DNA of 13,891 bases, from positions 1 through 13,891 of the forward strand of contig JAUXEW010000051.1 of the NCBI GenBank assembly GCA_030620375.1. The letters are read 5' to 3'. Origin of the DNA: Desulfobacteraceae bacterium (GTDB taxonomy: Bacteria; Desulfobacterota; Desulfobacteria; Desulfobacterales; UBA5616). The notes under the pieces are model-generated. The model worked only from the letters and a program-made list of their open reading frames with translations, was not told the DNA's origin and searched no databases. The position numbers and the translations under genes were made by a program. Below are positions 1 through 5,905 of the stretch, piece after piece. Within the stretch, counting starts at the first letter, position 1, and each line of letters opens with the position of its first letter.

Positions 1-1
1 T

Positions 2-241
2 CGTCACAAGGTCTTTAAAGGATGGGATAAAGGCCTTGCCAATGAGAATTTTCCCAGACACACGGGAGGGGCGATTGTTCTCGATGGAATCGGTTATGTT
101 GACCAGTATATGGCAGAGCATCCTGAAGAGTTTTTGGAATACTCGGACTGGATGGGGATTCCGATCCAGGGGTATCCGGTGACGCTAAACCGTTTCAAAT
201 CACTTTTGTCGGAGCAAGCTAGGATACTCCTCGAAAGATAA
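2..241 (+). CDS. C-terminal 79 residues of an unrecognised protein (5' truncated)
   Basis: One reading frame is open from the window edge to a TAA at 239-241. It codes for 79 residues with normal amino-acid composition, including the stretches RHTGGAIVLDGIGYVDQYM and EYSDWMGIPIQGYPVTLNRF. The other two forward frames meet stops early, so this is the coding one. The fragment is soluble-looking, rich in aromatic residues, and ends in an amphipathic helix-like segment (FKSLLSEQARILLER). I do not recognise the family and give no function. It ends 26 bases before the methyltransferase gene, so the two may be co-transcribed. Confidence 0.6.
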   Translation, partial: RHKVFKGWDKGLANENFPRHTGGAIVLDGIGYVDQYMAEHPEEFLEYSDWMGIPIQGYPVTLNRFKSLLSEQARILLER

Positions 242-267
242 AAGAAAAAAATAGGAAAAGAGGATCG

Positions 268-915
268 ATGCCGAAAATATCCCCTTTTGAAAAATATTCA
301 GGGCAATACGAAGACTGGTTCGAGAAAAACCGCTGGGTCTATGAAGCCGAATTACGGGCTGTCAAAGCCATGATACCGGTTCCGGCACACGGCGTAGAAA
401 TCGGAGTCGGCACAGGTCGATTTGCCGAACCATTGGGAATCAAAATGGGCGTGGAACCTTCAAAACGGATGAGAGAGATTGCTCAAAAGCGTGGAATTCA
501 GGTCCTGGACGGGGTGGCTGAAGAACTGCCCCTTGGTGAGGCCGGCTTTGATTTCGTTTTAATGGTCACGACCATTTGCTTCGTTGATGACATTGACAGG
601 GCTTTGCTGGAGGCGTATCGAATTCTTACTTTAGGGGGATTTCTTATTATCGGTTTTGTAGATCGTAACAGTAAGGTGGGGCAAACTTACTTACGTCGCC
701 AGAACGAGAATGTGTTTTACAAAGATGCGACCTTTTTCTCTGTTGACGAACTTGTCGAACGTATGGATAAGGCAGGATTTATTGATTTGACCTTCAAACA
801 GACGATCTTTAAGTCTTTGTCCGAAACCTCAAAAGATGAACCTGTGAAATCCGGTTATGGTGAAGGATCTTTTGTGGTGATACGCGGCAGGAAAGAAGCA
901 GTTGAACCGCAGTAA
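268..915 (+). CDS. class I SAM-dependent methyltransferase (Methyltransf_11-like)
   Basis: A 215-residue protein with the core of a Rossmann-fold methyltransferase. The glycine-rich SAM loop is VEIGVGTGR at residues 43-51, an acidic residue follows at E63 (GVEPS, motif II), then VLDGVAEELPL at 79-89, and FDFVLMVTTICFVDD (94-108) continues into the helix and strand RILTLGGFLIIGFVDR (118-133). The length fits the single-domain family. Substrate cannot be read from the sequence: relatives act on small molecules, quinone precursors, lipids or metals. The start has a GAGG motif only 4 bases upstream, tight but usable, and the upstream gene ends 26 bases before it. No membrane segment or signal peptide is visible. 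Confidence 0.85.
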   Translation: MPKISPFEKYSGQYEDWFEKNRWVYEAELRAVKAMIPVPAHGVEIGVGTGRFAEPLGIKMGVEPSKRMREIAQKRGIQVLDGVAEELPLGEAGFDFVLMVTTICFVDDIDRALLEAYRILTLGGFLIIGFVDRNSKVGQTYLRRQNENVFYKDATFFSVDELVERMDKAGFIDLTFKQTIFKSLSETSKDEPVKSGYGEGSFVVIRGRKEAVEPQ

Positions 916-973
916 CAGCCCTCTTGGCGGGCAAGGCACGCTTCATTTGGAGAAAATGTAAAGGAGGATTAAA

Positions 974-1216
974 ATGCCGATTTATGAATATCGATGCAAG
1001 GTATGTGAAGCTACATCCGAATATTTGACCGGTATGGGCAAAGATGAAGACGTCTCTTGTAAGAAATGTGGGAGCACCGAGATGGAGAGGATATTATCCG
1101 TTGCTTCATTTATGGGTGGAATGTCGGAACATACCCCGGGCAGGACCTGCTGCGGTCGTGAAGAACGCTGTGAGACTGCTCCCTGCTCTGACGGAGGTGC
1201 ATGCCGGCGCGGATAA
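974..1216 (+). CDS. FmdB-family zinc-ribbon protein with a cysteine-rich tail
   Basis: An 80-residue protein starting MPIYEYRCKVCEA, the signature opening of the FmdB/CxxC_CxxC_SSSS family. One zinc ribbon is formed by C8-x2-C11 and C29-x2-C32 (SCKKCGS). The family is a putative regulatory or zinc-binding group; its name comes from a gene beside a formamidase and its biochemical role is poorly known. The family body ends near residue 45. After it comes a short tail with five more cysteines (C59, C60, C66, C71, C77), which could hold another metal but is variable in the family. A strong AAGGAGG site lies 6 bases before the ATG. It sits between the methyltransferase and the nickel-protein gene. 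Confidence 0.85.
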   Translation: MPIYEYRCKVCEATSEYLTGMGKDEDVSCKKCGSTEMERILSVASFMGGMSEHTPGRTCCGREERCETAPCSDGGACRRG

Positions 1217-1380
1217 GCACCCTGACAGGAAGTAAATACAGTGGCGACCAGGGATTGTTATGTAGAGCGATCATTTTAACAGAGATATGAGACGCCGACT
1301 CCCGGGCTTGTGAGAGCAAGACGGTAAATGTCCTGGATTATCTACTGGCGGAAGACTGAAGATTGGATGGGGAGGAGAAC

Positions 1381-1581
1381 ATGTGCTTGATCAACGTATA
1401 TATGAATTCGGGGAATGAGAAAAAAGAAATCATGAAGGACGTAGCTCGCATAGAGGCCGAGGGCCGGGGCTTTTGGTTCATCAGTATGTTCGGGGAAAAA
1501 AGGTTTGTCGAGAGCCGTATTCAAACCATCGACTTCATGGACGACCACTTCATTATGCTCAGAGAATGGGAGTCGAATTGA
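1381..1581 (+). CDS. CooT-like small nickel-binding protein
   Basis: A 66-residue protein beginning MCLINVYM. The Met-Cys start, short length and strand-rich body match the CooT family. The characterised member, from Rhodospirillum rubrum, binds Ni(II) through Cys2 and helps deliver nickel to carbon monoxide dehydrogenase. An upstream in-frame TTG at 1363 would add six residues. I prefer ATG 1381 because a GGAGGAG site (1371-1377) lies 4 bases before it and because Cys2 must be near the N-terminus to bind metal. No CODH gene is in the window, but the Wood-Ljungdahl genes that follow make a CODH/acetyl-CoA synthase elsewhere in the genome likely. The family assignment rests on the N-terminal motif and size. 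Confidence 0.75.
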   Translation: MCLINVYMNSGNEKKEIMKDVARIEAEGRGFWFISMFGEKRFVESRIQTIDFMDDHFIMLREWESN

Positions 1582-1622
1582 TTCTCTTATGATAACACGG
1601 CTCATTGCCGGCAAGATTCCTC

Positions 1623-1626
1623 GGAG
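1623..1626 (+). promoter_or_regulatory. ribosome binding site that fixes the moaA start
   Basis: GGAG lies 8 bases before TTG 1635. The longer in-frame alternative, TTG 1605, has no such site. Starting at 1635 also gives an N-terminus (LDNNHRIINYLRLSVTDRC) that aligns with normal MoaA proteins. Confidence 0.5.
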
Positions 1627-1634
1627 ATTTCTCG

Positions 1635-2615
1635 TTGCTGGATAATAACCATAGAATCATCAATTACTTACGACTTTCTGTTACGGATCGTTGCAATTTG
1701 AGATGTATCTATTGTATGCCTGAAGAGGGCGTTAAATTTATATCCCACAGTGAAATTCTCACATATGAAGAAATGCTCCATATCGTTGGGCTCTGCGTTC
1801 AAAAAGGTATTCGTAAAGTGAGGCTCACCGGAGGGGAACCTCTGGTGAGGAAGGGATTAATCGGTTTTCTTGAAAAACTTTGCAAGATAGCAGGACTGGA
1901 AGAGGTCACACTGACTACCAATGGGGTTCTGCTCAAAAATTTAGCAGCTGATATCAAAAACTGCGGTATCTGTCGAATCAATGTAAGCCTCGATTCTCTT
2001 AAACCGGAGCGGGTTTTTCGTATTACCGGGCGGGACTGTTTTAAACAGGTGTGGGAGGGCCTTGAGGAGGCGGAGCGCGTGGGATTTAATCCCATTAAAA
2101 TTAATGTGGTAGCGATAAAAGGTGTCAATGATGATGAAATATTGGATTTTGCCGACCTGACCTTGAAAAAGCCTTATCACATTCGTTTTATTGAACTTAT
2201 GCCTGTAAGTGAACAAAATGTGTGGCGTCCTGAAAGGTTTATGTCTACAAATGACATTTATCGTCAGATCCAGTCTCTCGGAAATTTGATACCGGTAAAG
2301 CCCAACCCTTATGACGGCCCTGCACAGCAATTTAAAATTGAAGGGAGGCAGGGGGATATTGGTCTGATCGGTGCCTTGAGCAATCATTTTTGTTCTCTTT
2401 GCAACCGATTGCGGTTGACCCCTGAAGGATACCTTAGGGGATGTCTTTTTTCGGATCAAGAGACGGATCTTAAAACCCCTCTACGACAGGGAAAGAAAGA
2501 TGGCTATCTCCTGCAACTGATTGAACATGCTATTAAAAATAAACCAAAGGAACATGGGCTATTGAAGTATGGCCCTCGAAAATGTATTCGCCGGATGCAC
2601 CGTATTGGGGGTTGA
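1635..2615 (+). CDS. moaA: GTP 3',8-cyclase MoaA (radical SAM, molybdenum cofactor)
   Basis: MoaA catalyses the first step of molybdopterin synthesis, the radical-SAM cyclisation of GTP to 3',8-cyclo-GTP. From TTG 1635 the protein has 326 residues, the usual length. The radical-SAM cluster is C20-x3-C24-x2-C27 (DRCNLRCIYC). The second, substrate-side cluster is C253-x2-C256-x13-C270 (FCSLCNRLRL...RGC). LTGGEPL and LTTNG, typical of the family, follow in the barrel. The protein ends in Gly-Gly (MHRIGG), the conserved tail needed for catalysis. No other moa or mog gene is near. In this setting the cofactor would serve molybdenum or tungsten enzymes such as formate dehydrogenase, which feeds the same C1 pathway; that link is inference. 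Confidence 0.92.
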   Translation: MLDNNHRIINYLRLSVTDRCNLRCIYCMPEEGVKFISHSEILTYEEMLHIVGLCVQKGIRKVRLTGGEPLVRKGLIGFLEKLCKIAGLEEVTLTTNGVLLKNLAADIKNCGICRINVSLDSLKPERVFRITGRDCFKQVWEGLEEAERVGFNPIKINVVAIKGVNDDEILDFADLTLKKPYHIRFIELMPVSEQNVWRPERFMSTNDIYRQIQSLGNLIPVKPNPYDGPAQQFKIEGRQGDIGLIGALSNHFCSLCNRLRLTPEGYLRGCLFSDQETDLKTPLRQGKKDGYLLQLIEHAIKNKPKEHGLLKYGPRKCIRRMHRIGG

Positions 2616-2709
2616 AGAAGAAGGCGAAATTTCTAAACCACATTTTACACGCCACTTCGCTAAGTGCTTTACGGCAAAAGGATCAAATCTGTTTAAAACC
2701 TCGTTTTTT

Positions 2710-2735
2710 AACCACGAATTGCGGTTGGTTTTTTT
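2710..2735 (+). terminator. weak candidate terminator after moaA
   Basis: AACC (2710-2713) can pair with GGTT (2723-2726 or 2727-2730), followed by a seven-T run at 2729-2735. The stem is only four pairs, so this is a marginal intrinsic terminator about 95 bases after the moaA stop. Its position at the end of a gene run is the main support. Confidence 0.3.
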
Positions 2736-2816
2736 AGATCCCTTGACTTCACGAAATTAATTTGGCATGTAATACAATTTGACTAAATCAACATCCGAAA
2801 CAAGGGGATATTTTCT

Positions 2817-2939
2817 ACCTAAATTGAGCGTCTTCAAGTTTGCTGCAGGTACAAGGAAGATGTCGTTTCGCTATAGTGTGCTATGCGGGACGGCATCTGA
2901 CGCCGTAGATGCGGTAAAATTGGAGACGTTCAGATAGGT
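2817..2939. repeat. 123-base imperfect fold-back (long hairpin) element
   Basis: The two halves are complementary over almost their whole length. From the outside in: ACCTA 2817-2821 with TAGGT 2935-2939; a small internal loop; 2826-2837 with 2920-2931 (12 pairs, two G-T); 2839-2847 with 2910-2918 (9 pairs, two G-T); a 2x2 mismatch; TAC 2850-2852 with 2905-2907; an internal loop; 2858-2871 with 2885-2898 (14 pairs, three G-T); a bulged T at 2872; ATAG 2873-2876 with CTAT 2881-2884; loop TGTG. That is about 47 pairs. It codes for nothing obvious. TCTAC occurs at both edges (2814-2818 and 2940-2944), a possible 5-base target duplication. It may be a fold-back miniature transposable element or a structured RNA in the metV leader. 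The pairing is seen directly; the role is unknown. Confidence 0.75.
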
Positions 2940-2974
2940 TCTACAATGTCCGGAGATATAATACAGGAGGACTT

Positions 2975-3649
2975 ATGATAGTTGCAGAACGAAAGCCATT
3001 TGAAGAAATCAAAGCCCTGGTTAAAGACTTTAATAGAGTGCTGACCGTGGGTTGCGGAACTTGTGTTGCCGTATGTCTTGCCGGAGGTGAGAAGGAGGTC
3101 GGTATTTTGAATACCGAACTTACGATAGCCCGTAAAGTGGACGGGAATCCCATCGAACTCGGTGGTGTAACGGTTGAAAGGCAGTGCGATATGGAGTTCT
3201 TGGATGAGCTTGACGGAATGATTGACCAATATGACGCTTTGATATCGTTAGCATGCGGTGCCGGCATCCAGTTTTTAGCTGAGCGGTTTCCGGACAAACC
3301 GGTTTTGCCGGGAGTGAACACAACCTTTATCGGTGCCAACAGGGACGTGGGGTGGTATGAAGAAAAATGCCGCGCTTGCGGGAATTGTTGCCTTGGGTTA
3401 ACCGGAGGTATCTGCCCGGTGACCATGTGTGCCAAAAGCCTGTTTAACGGACCATGCGGGGGGACCAATCATGAGAGTTGCGAGATCAGCCCGGATCAGC
3501 CCTGTGCGTGGCATATGATCTATGAACGCTTGTCCAAACAAAACCGGTTGGACAGTATCATTGAAATTTTCCCGCCGAATGACTGGCTAAATACCACGCC
3601 TCGAACCATTGTTCAACCGGCATACAAAGAACGAAAAGCAGCGCGATAA
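2975..3649 (+). CDS. metV: MetV subunit of methylenetetrahydrofolate reductase, copy 1
   Basis: A 224-residue protein of the MetV (MTHFR C-terminal-like, zinc/iron-sulfur) family, the partner of short MetF in acetogens and sulfate reducers. It carries electrons to the MetF flavin for reduction of methylene-THF to methyl-THF, or the reverse. Cysteines fall in family positions: C27-x2-C30-x3-C34 (GCGTCVAVC), C71 (ERQCD), C94 (SLACG), C132-x2-C135-x2-C138 plus C139 (CRACGNCC), C147 (GGICP), C152, C161 (NGPCGG), C169 and C177. The many cysteines are consistent with at least one [4Fe-4S] cluster and a metal site. AGGAGG lies 4 bases before the ATG. metF copy 1 follows after 68 bases. It aligns almost without gaps to copy 2 at 13167-13835. 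Confidence 0.9.
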   Translation: MIVAERKPFEEIKALVKDFNRVLTVGCGTCVAVCLAGGEKEVGILNTELTIARKVDGNPIELGGVTVERQCDMEFLDELDGMIDQYDALISLACGAGIQFLAERFPDKPVLPGVNTTFIGANRDVGWYEEKCRACGNCCLGLTGGICPVTMCAKSLFNGPCGGTNHESCEISPDQPCAWHMIYERLSKQNRLDSIIEIFPPNDWLNTTPRTIVQPAYKERKAAR

Positions 3650-3717
3650 ATTTCAGCAATGATATTTTTGATAAACCAATTTACCAAGATATTAAATTTA
3701 GAAGAGGAATAATCAAT

Positions 3718-4641
3718 ATGAAGTCAGGAAGTAATTTAGAAAAAATATTAAGAGCGGGACATTTTGCTTTTACCGGAGAACTTGGACCCCCTCGAGGAGC
3801 CGATATTGATGCCGTCAGGAAGAAAGCCAAATTTTTGGTAGGTAGTGTGGACATGGTGAATATCACCGACAATCAGACGGCTATGGTGAGGATGTCCAGT
3901 TGGGCCGCTTCCCTTATTGCCATTGAAGAAGGCCTGGAGCCCAACTACCAGATGGTTTGCCGGGATCGGAACCGACTGGCGATGCAGGGGGACATCTTGG
4001 GCGCGTCTGCCCTCGGTGTCCGAAACATACTGTGTCTTTCCGGCGATCATATGCAGTTTGGTGATCATCCTTACGCCAAAGGGGTTTTTGATATCGATTC
4101 CATCCAACTGATCTACATGGTCAAGAAGATGCGGGATGAAGGCAAGTTTTTGGGTGGAGCGGATATCGACACGCCCCCGAAACTTTTTATCGGCGGTGCT
4201 GCCAATCCCTTTGCCGATCCCTTCGAATGGCGAGTCTATCGGTTGGCCAAAAAAATTAAGGCCGGAGCAGATTTTATTCAAACCCAGTGTGTTTATAACA
4301 TGAAAAAGATGCGGGAATGGATTAAACAGGCCAATGATATGGGACTTACGGAAAAGGTGTATATTCTAGCCGGTGTTACCCCTATGAAGAGTCTGGGTAT
4401 GGCACGGTACATGAAACTTAAAGTTCCTGGAATGGAGGTTCCGGATGATGTAATAAAACGACTCCAGGGCGTTGAGAAAAAGAAGCAGGCGGATGAAGGG
4501 ATAAAAATGGCCTGTGAACAAATCGAGGAATTTAAGGAGATGAAGGGGCTTGCCGGCGTCCATCTCATGGCCATCGAGTGGGAGCACAAGGTTCCTGAAA
4601 TTGCGGAACGGGCGGACATGTTGCCCAGGCCAGAGGTTTAA
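3718..4641 (+). CDS. metF: methylenetetrahydrofolate reductase catalytic subunit MetF, copy 1
   Basis: A 307-residue FAD-dependent TIM-barrel protein that interconverts 5,10-methylene-THF and 5-methyl-THF. It is the short bacterial form, with no regulatory domain. E21 in GELGPPRGAD lies where the catalytic Glu of Escherichia coli MetF sits, and D110 in LCLSGDH matches the folate-binding Asp. Other family stretches are VNITDNQTAMVRM, RDRNRLAMQ, GAANPFADPFEWR, DFIQTQCVYN and AGVTPMKSLGMARYM. The ribosome site GAGGAA lies about 8 bases before the ATG. Without NAD(P)H-binding features of its own, it probably takes electrons through MetV and the flavoproteins encoded next. In a sulfate reducer it may run in the oxidative direction; that is inference. 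Confidence 0.93.
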   Translation: MKSGSNLEKILRAGHFAFTGELGPPRGADIDAVRKKAKFLVGSVDMVNITDNQTAMVRMSSWAASLIAIEEGLEPNYQMVCRDRNRLAMQGDILGASALGVRNILCLSGDHMQFGDHPYAKGVFDIDSIQLIYMVKKMRDEGKFLGGADIDTPPKLFIGGAANPFADPFEWRVYRLAKKIKAGADFIQTQCVYNMKKMREWIKQANDMGLTEKVYILAGVTPMKSLGMARYMKLKVPGMEVPDDVIKRLQGVEKKKQADEGIKMACEQIEEFKEMKGLAGVHLMAIEWEHKVPEIAERADMLPRPEV

Positions 4642-4712
4642 GCGAGAAAAGGATGAACTAAAGGGTGACATTTTTCTAAATCAGTTACCCCTGACCAAAA
4701 ACAGTATAAATC

Positions 4713-4718
4713 AAGGAG
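4713..4718 (+). promoter_or_regulatory. ribosome binding site that fixes the TTG start of the HdrA-like gene
   Basis: AAGGAG lies 8 bases before TTG 4727. The same frame stays open upstream into metF copy 1, but that extension has no family similarity and would overlap metF by 92 bases. Confidence 0.65.
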
Positions 4719-4726
4719 TTTCCAAA

Positions 4727-5905
4727 TTGAGTACAGAAAATAACAAAATTATGGTCATCGGAGGCGGGATTGCCGGTCTCACAGCGGCCTGGGAGCTGTC
4801 AAGGCTCGGTGCCAGCGTTGAATTGGTTGAGAAGACATGTTTTTTAGGCGGACATGCGATTGGGTTCTGCTGTAAGGCCACGGATGAGTGTGTTCAGTGT
4901 GGCGCCTGTTCCGTGGAAGATATGCTTAAGAAGGTAGTTGGGGAGCCCGGCATTACGGTCCATTTGGCCACGGAAGTTGACAAGATCGGCAAAAATGGAA
5001 TCTTTTCAGTTAAATTGAAAAAAAGCTCGCCAACCGTCAATATGCCGGTGGATGGCGTGATAAAAGGATATTCCAAAAACAACGACCCGCTTTATGTCGT
5101 TGTGGATAAGGACAAGGCAGCTCAGATTCCCGAAGGTGCCGTTGACCTAAGCGAGTTGGGGACAACGGGAGAGCTGGAAGTGGATGCCGTTATTCTGGCC
5201 AGCGGTTTCCAACCGTTTAATGCTGAAATTAAAAAAACCTACGGTTATAATCAGTTTAAAAATGTCATCACCGGAATGGATCTGGAGAGAATCAAGCGAC
5301 AATACGGAGATGTGATCAGACCGTCCGATAAAAAACAGCCTGAGACAATCGCTTTTATCCTGTGCGTGGGAAGTCGTGATGAGCGTTTGGGGAATTTATG
5401 GTGCTCACAGGTATGTTGCCCTTATGCCCTCCGAATGGCGAATGACATTAAATTTAAGAATGAAGAAGCTGACATTTCAGTATTTTATATGGATATCCAG
5501 AATTTCGGGAAAAATTTCCCGGATTTTTATGAGAAATGCCAATCCTCTATGAACTTTATTCGGACCATACCCGTTGATATCTTCCCCGTGGAAGATGACA
5601 AACTGAAGATGCGCTATTTCAATGAAGAAGATGGCCAGTCGGTTGAAAATGTGTTCGATCTGGTGGTGCTGGCTGTGGGTATTACACCGGATCCCGATAA
5701 CAAGAACCTGGCCAAGTTGTTGGAAATCGGGCTGAACGTGGATGGTTTTTTAGGTGGCATTGATCCGTTGAATCGAACCCGAACCGCCAATGAGGGTGTT
5801 TTTATCGCAGGAACCGTTGAAGGGCCGAAAAGTATCGCCGGTTCCATGGCCCAGGCAGGACAGGCGGCCGCTGAGGTTATGAAATATTTGGAGGTAAACA
5901 AATGA
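4727..5905 (+). CDS. HdrA/QmoA-like FAD and iron-sulfur oxidoreductase
   Basis: A 392-residue protein of the heterodisulfide reductase subunit A family, the short form without C-terminal ferredoxin domains, as in QmoA. The N-terminal FAD loop is VIGGGIAGLTAAWEL (residues 9-23), followed by FLGGHA. A cluster-binding group (C48/C49, C55-x2-C58-x2-C61; CVQCGAC) lies just after it. The family signature CVGSRDERLGNLWCSQVCC spans C213 to C231. A second dinucleotide-fold part ends in VFIAGTVEGPKSIAGSMAQAGQAA. The start is TTG, after AAGGAG. The stop overlaps the next start (ATGA at 5902-5905), so the two are translationally coupled. HdrA proteins are the flavin sites of electron bifurcation or confurcation. 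Beside metVF it probably carries electrons to or from MetV. True qmoA is normally beside apr genes, absent here. Confidence 0.88.
   Translation: MSTENNKIMVIGGGIAGLTAAWELSRLGASVELVEKTCFLGGHAIGFCCKATDECVQCGACSVEDMLKKVVGEPGITVHLATEVDKIGKNGIFSVKLKKSSPTVNMPVDGVIKGYSKNNDPLYVVVDKDKAAQIPEGAVDLSELGTTGELEVDAVILASGFQPFNAEIKKTYGYNQFKNVITGMDLERIKRQYGDVIRPSDKKQPETIAFILCVGSRDERLGNLWCSQVCCPYALRMANDIKFKNEEADISVFYMDIQNFGKNFPDFYEKCQSSMNFIRTIPVDIFPVEDDKLKMRYFNEEDGQSVENVFDLVVLAVGITPDPDNKNLAKLLEIGLNVDGFLGGIDPLNRTRTANEGVFIAGTVEGPKSIAGSMAQAGQAAAEVMKYLEVNK

Larger units (their letters stand above)
2616..2974 (+). other. 359-base non-coding gap with fold-back element
   Basis: No credible gene lies here. A 63-codon frame (2569-2760) that starts inside moaA has no family signal. 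Left to right the gap holds a weak terminator-like site (2710-2735), an AT-rich stretch (about 2736-2816), the long imperfect palindrome at 2817-2939, and the ribosome binding site AGGAGG (2965-2970) of metV copy 1. A promoter for the metV operon should lie here. The best candidates (TTGACT at 2779-2784; TTGGAG at 2920-2925 with TACAAT at 2942-2947) are not convincing. Confidence 0.7.

Noticed and set aside
1110..1319. Minus-strand 69-codon frame over the FmdB-like gene
   Set aside because: It is antisense to a well supported gene and has no recognisable product.
1941..2459. 172-codon minus-strand frame inside moaA
   Set aside because: Antisense to a clear MoaA with intact motifs; chance frame.
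2569..2760. 63-codon plus-strand frame running from within moaA into the gap
   Set aside because: It overlaps the end of moaA, has no ribosome site or family signal, and its second half is AT-rich gap sequence.
2760..2784. Sigma-54 type promoter (TTGGCA near 2761) or TTGACT -35 box at 2779-2784
   Set aside because: The -12 element is absent at the required spacing, and no -10 box lies 16-18 bases after TTGACT.
2817..2939. Known riboswitch (THF, molybdenum cofactor, cobalamin or SAM type) in the metV leader
   Set aside because: I could not match conserved core bases of these classes, for example no B12-box GCCACTG; the element is one long hairpin rather than a multi-helix junction.
2920..2947. 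Sigma-70-like promoter TTGGAG, 16-base spacer, TACAAT before metV copy 1
   Set aside because: The -35 matches only three of six bases and lies inside the right arm of the fold-back; too weak to annotate.
4550..4726. Longer N-terminus for the HdrA-like protein
   Set aside because: It would overlap metF copy 1 by 92 bases and adds no family sequence; TTG 4727 has a good ribosome site and sits just before the FAD loop.
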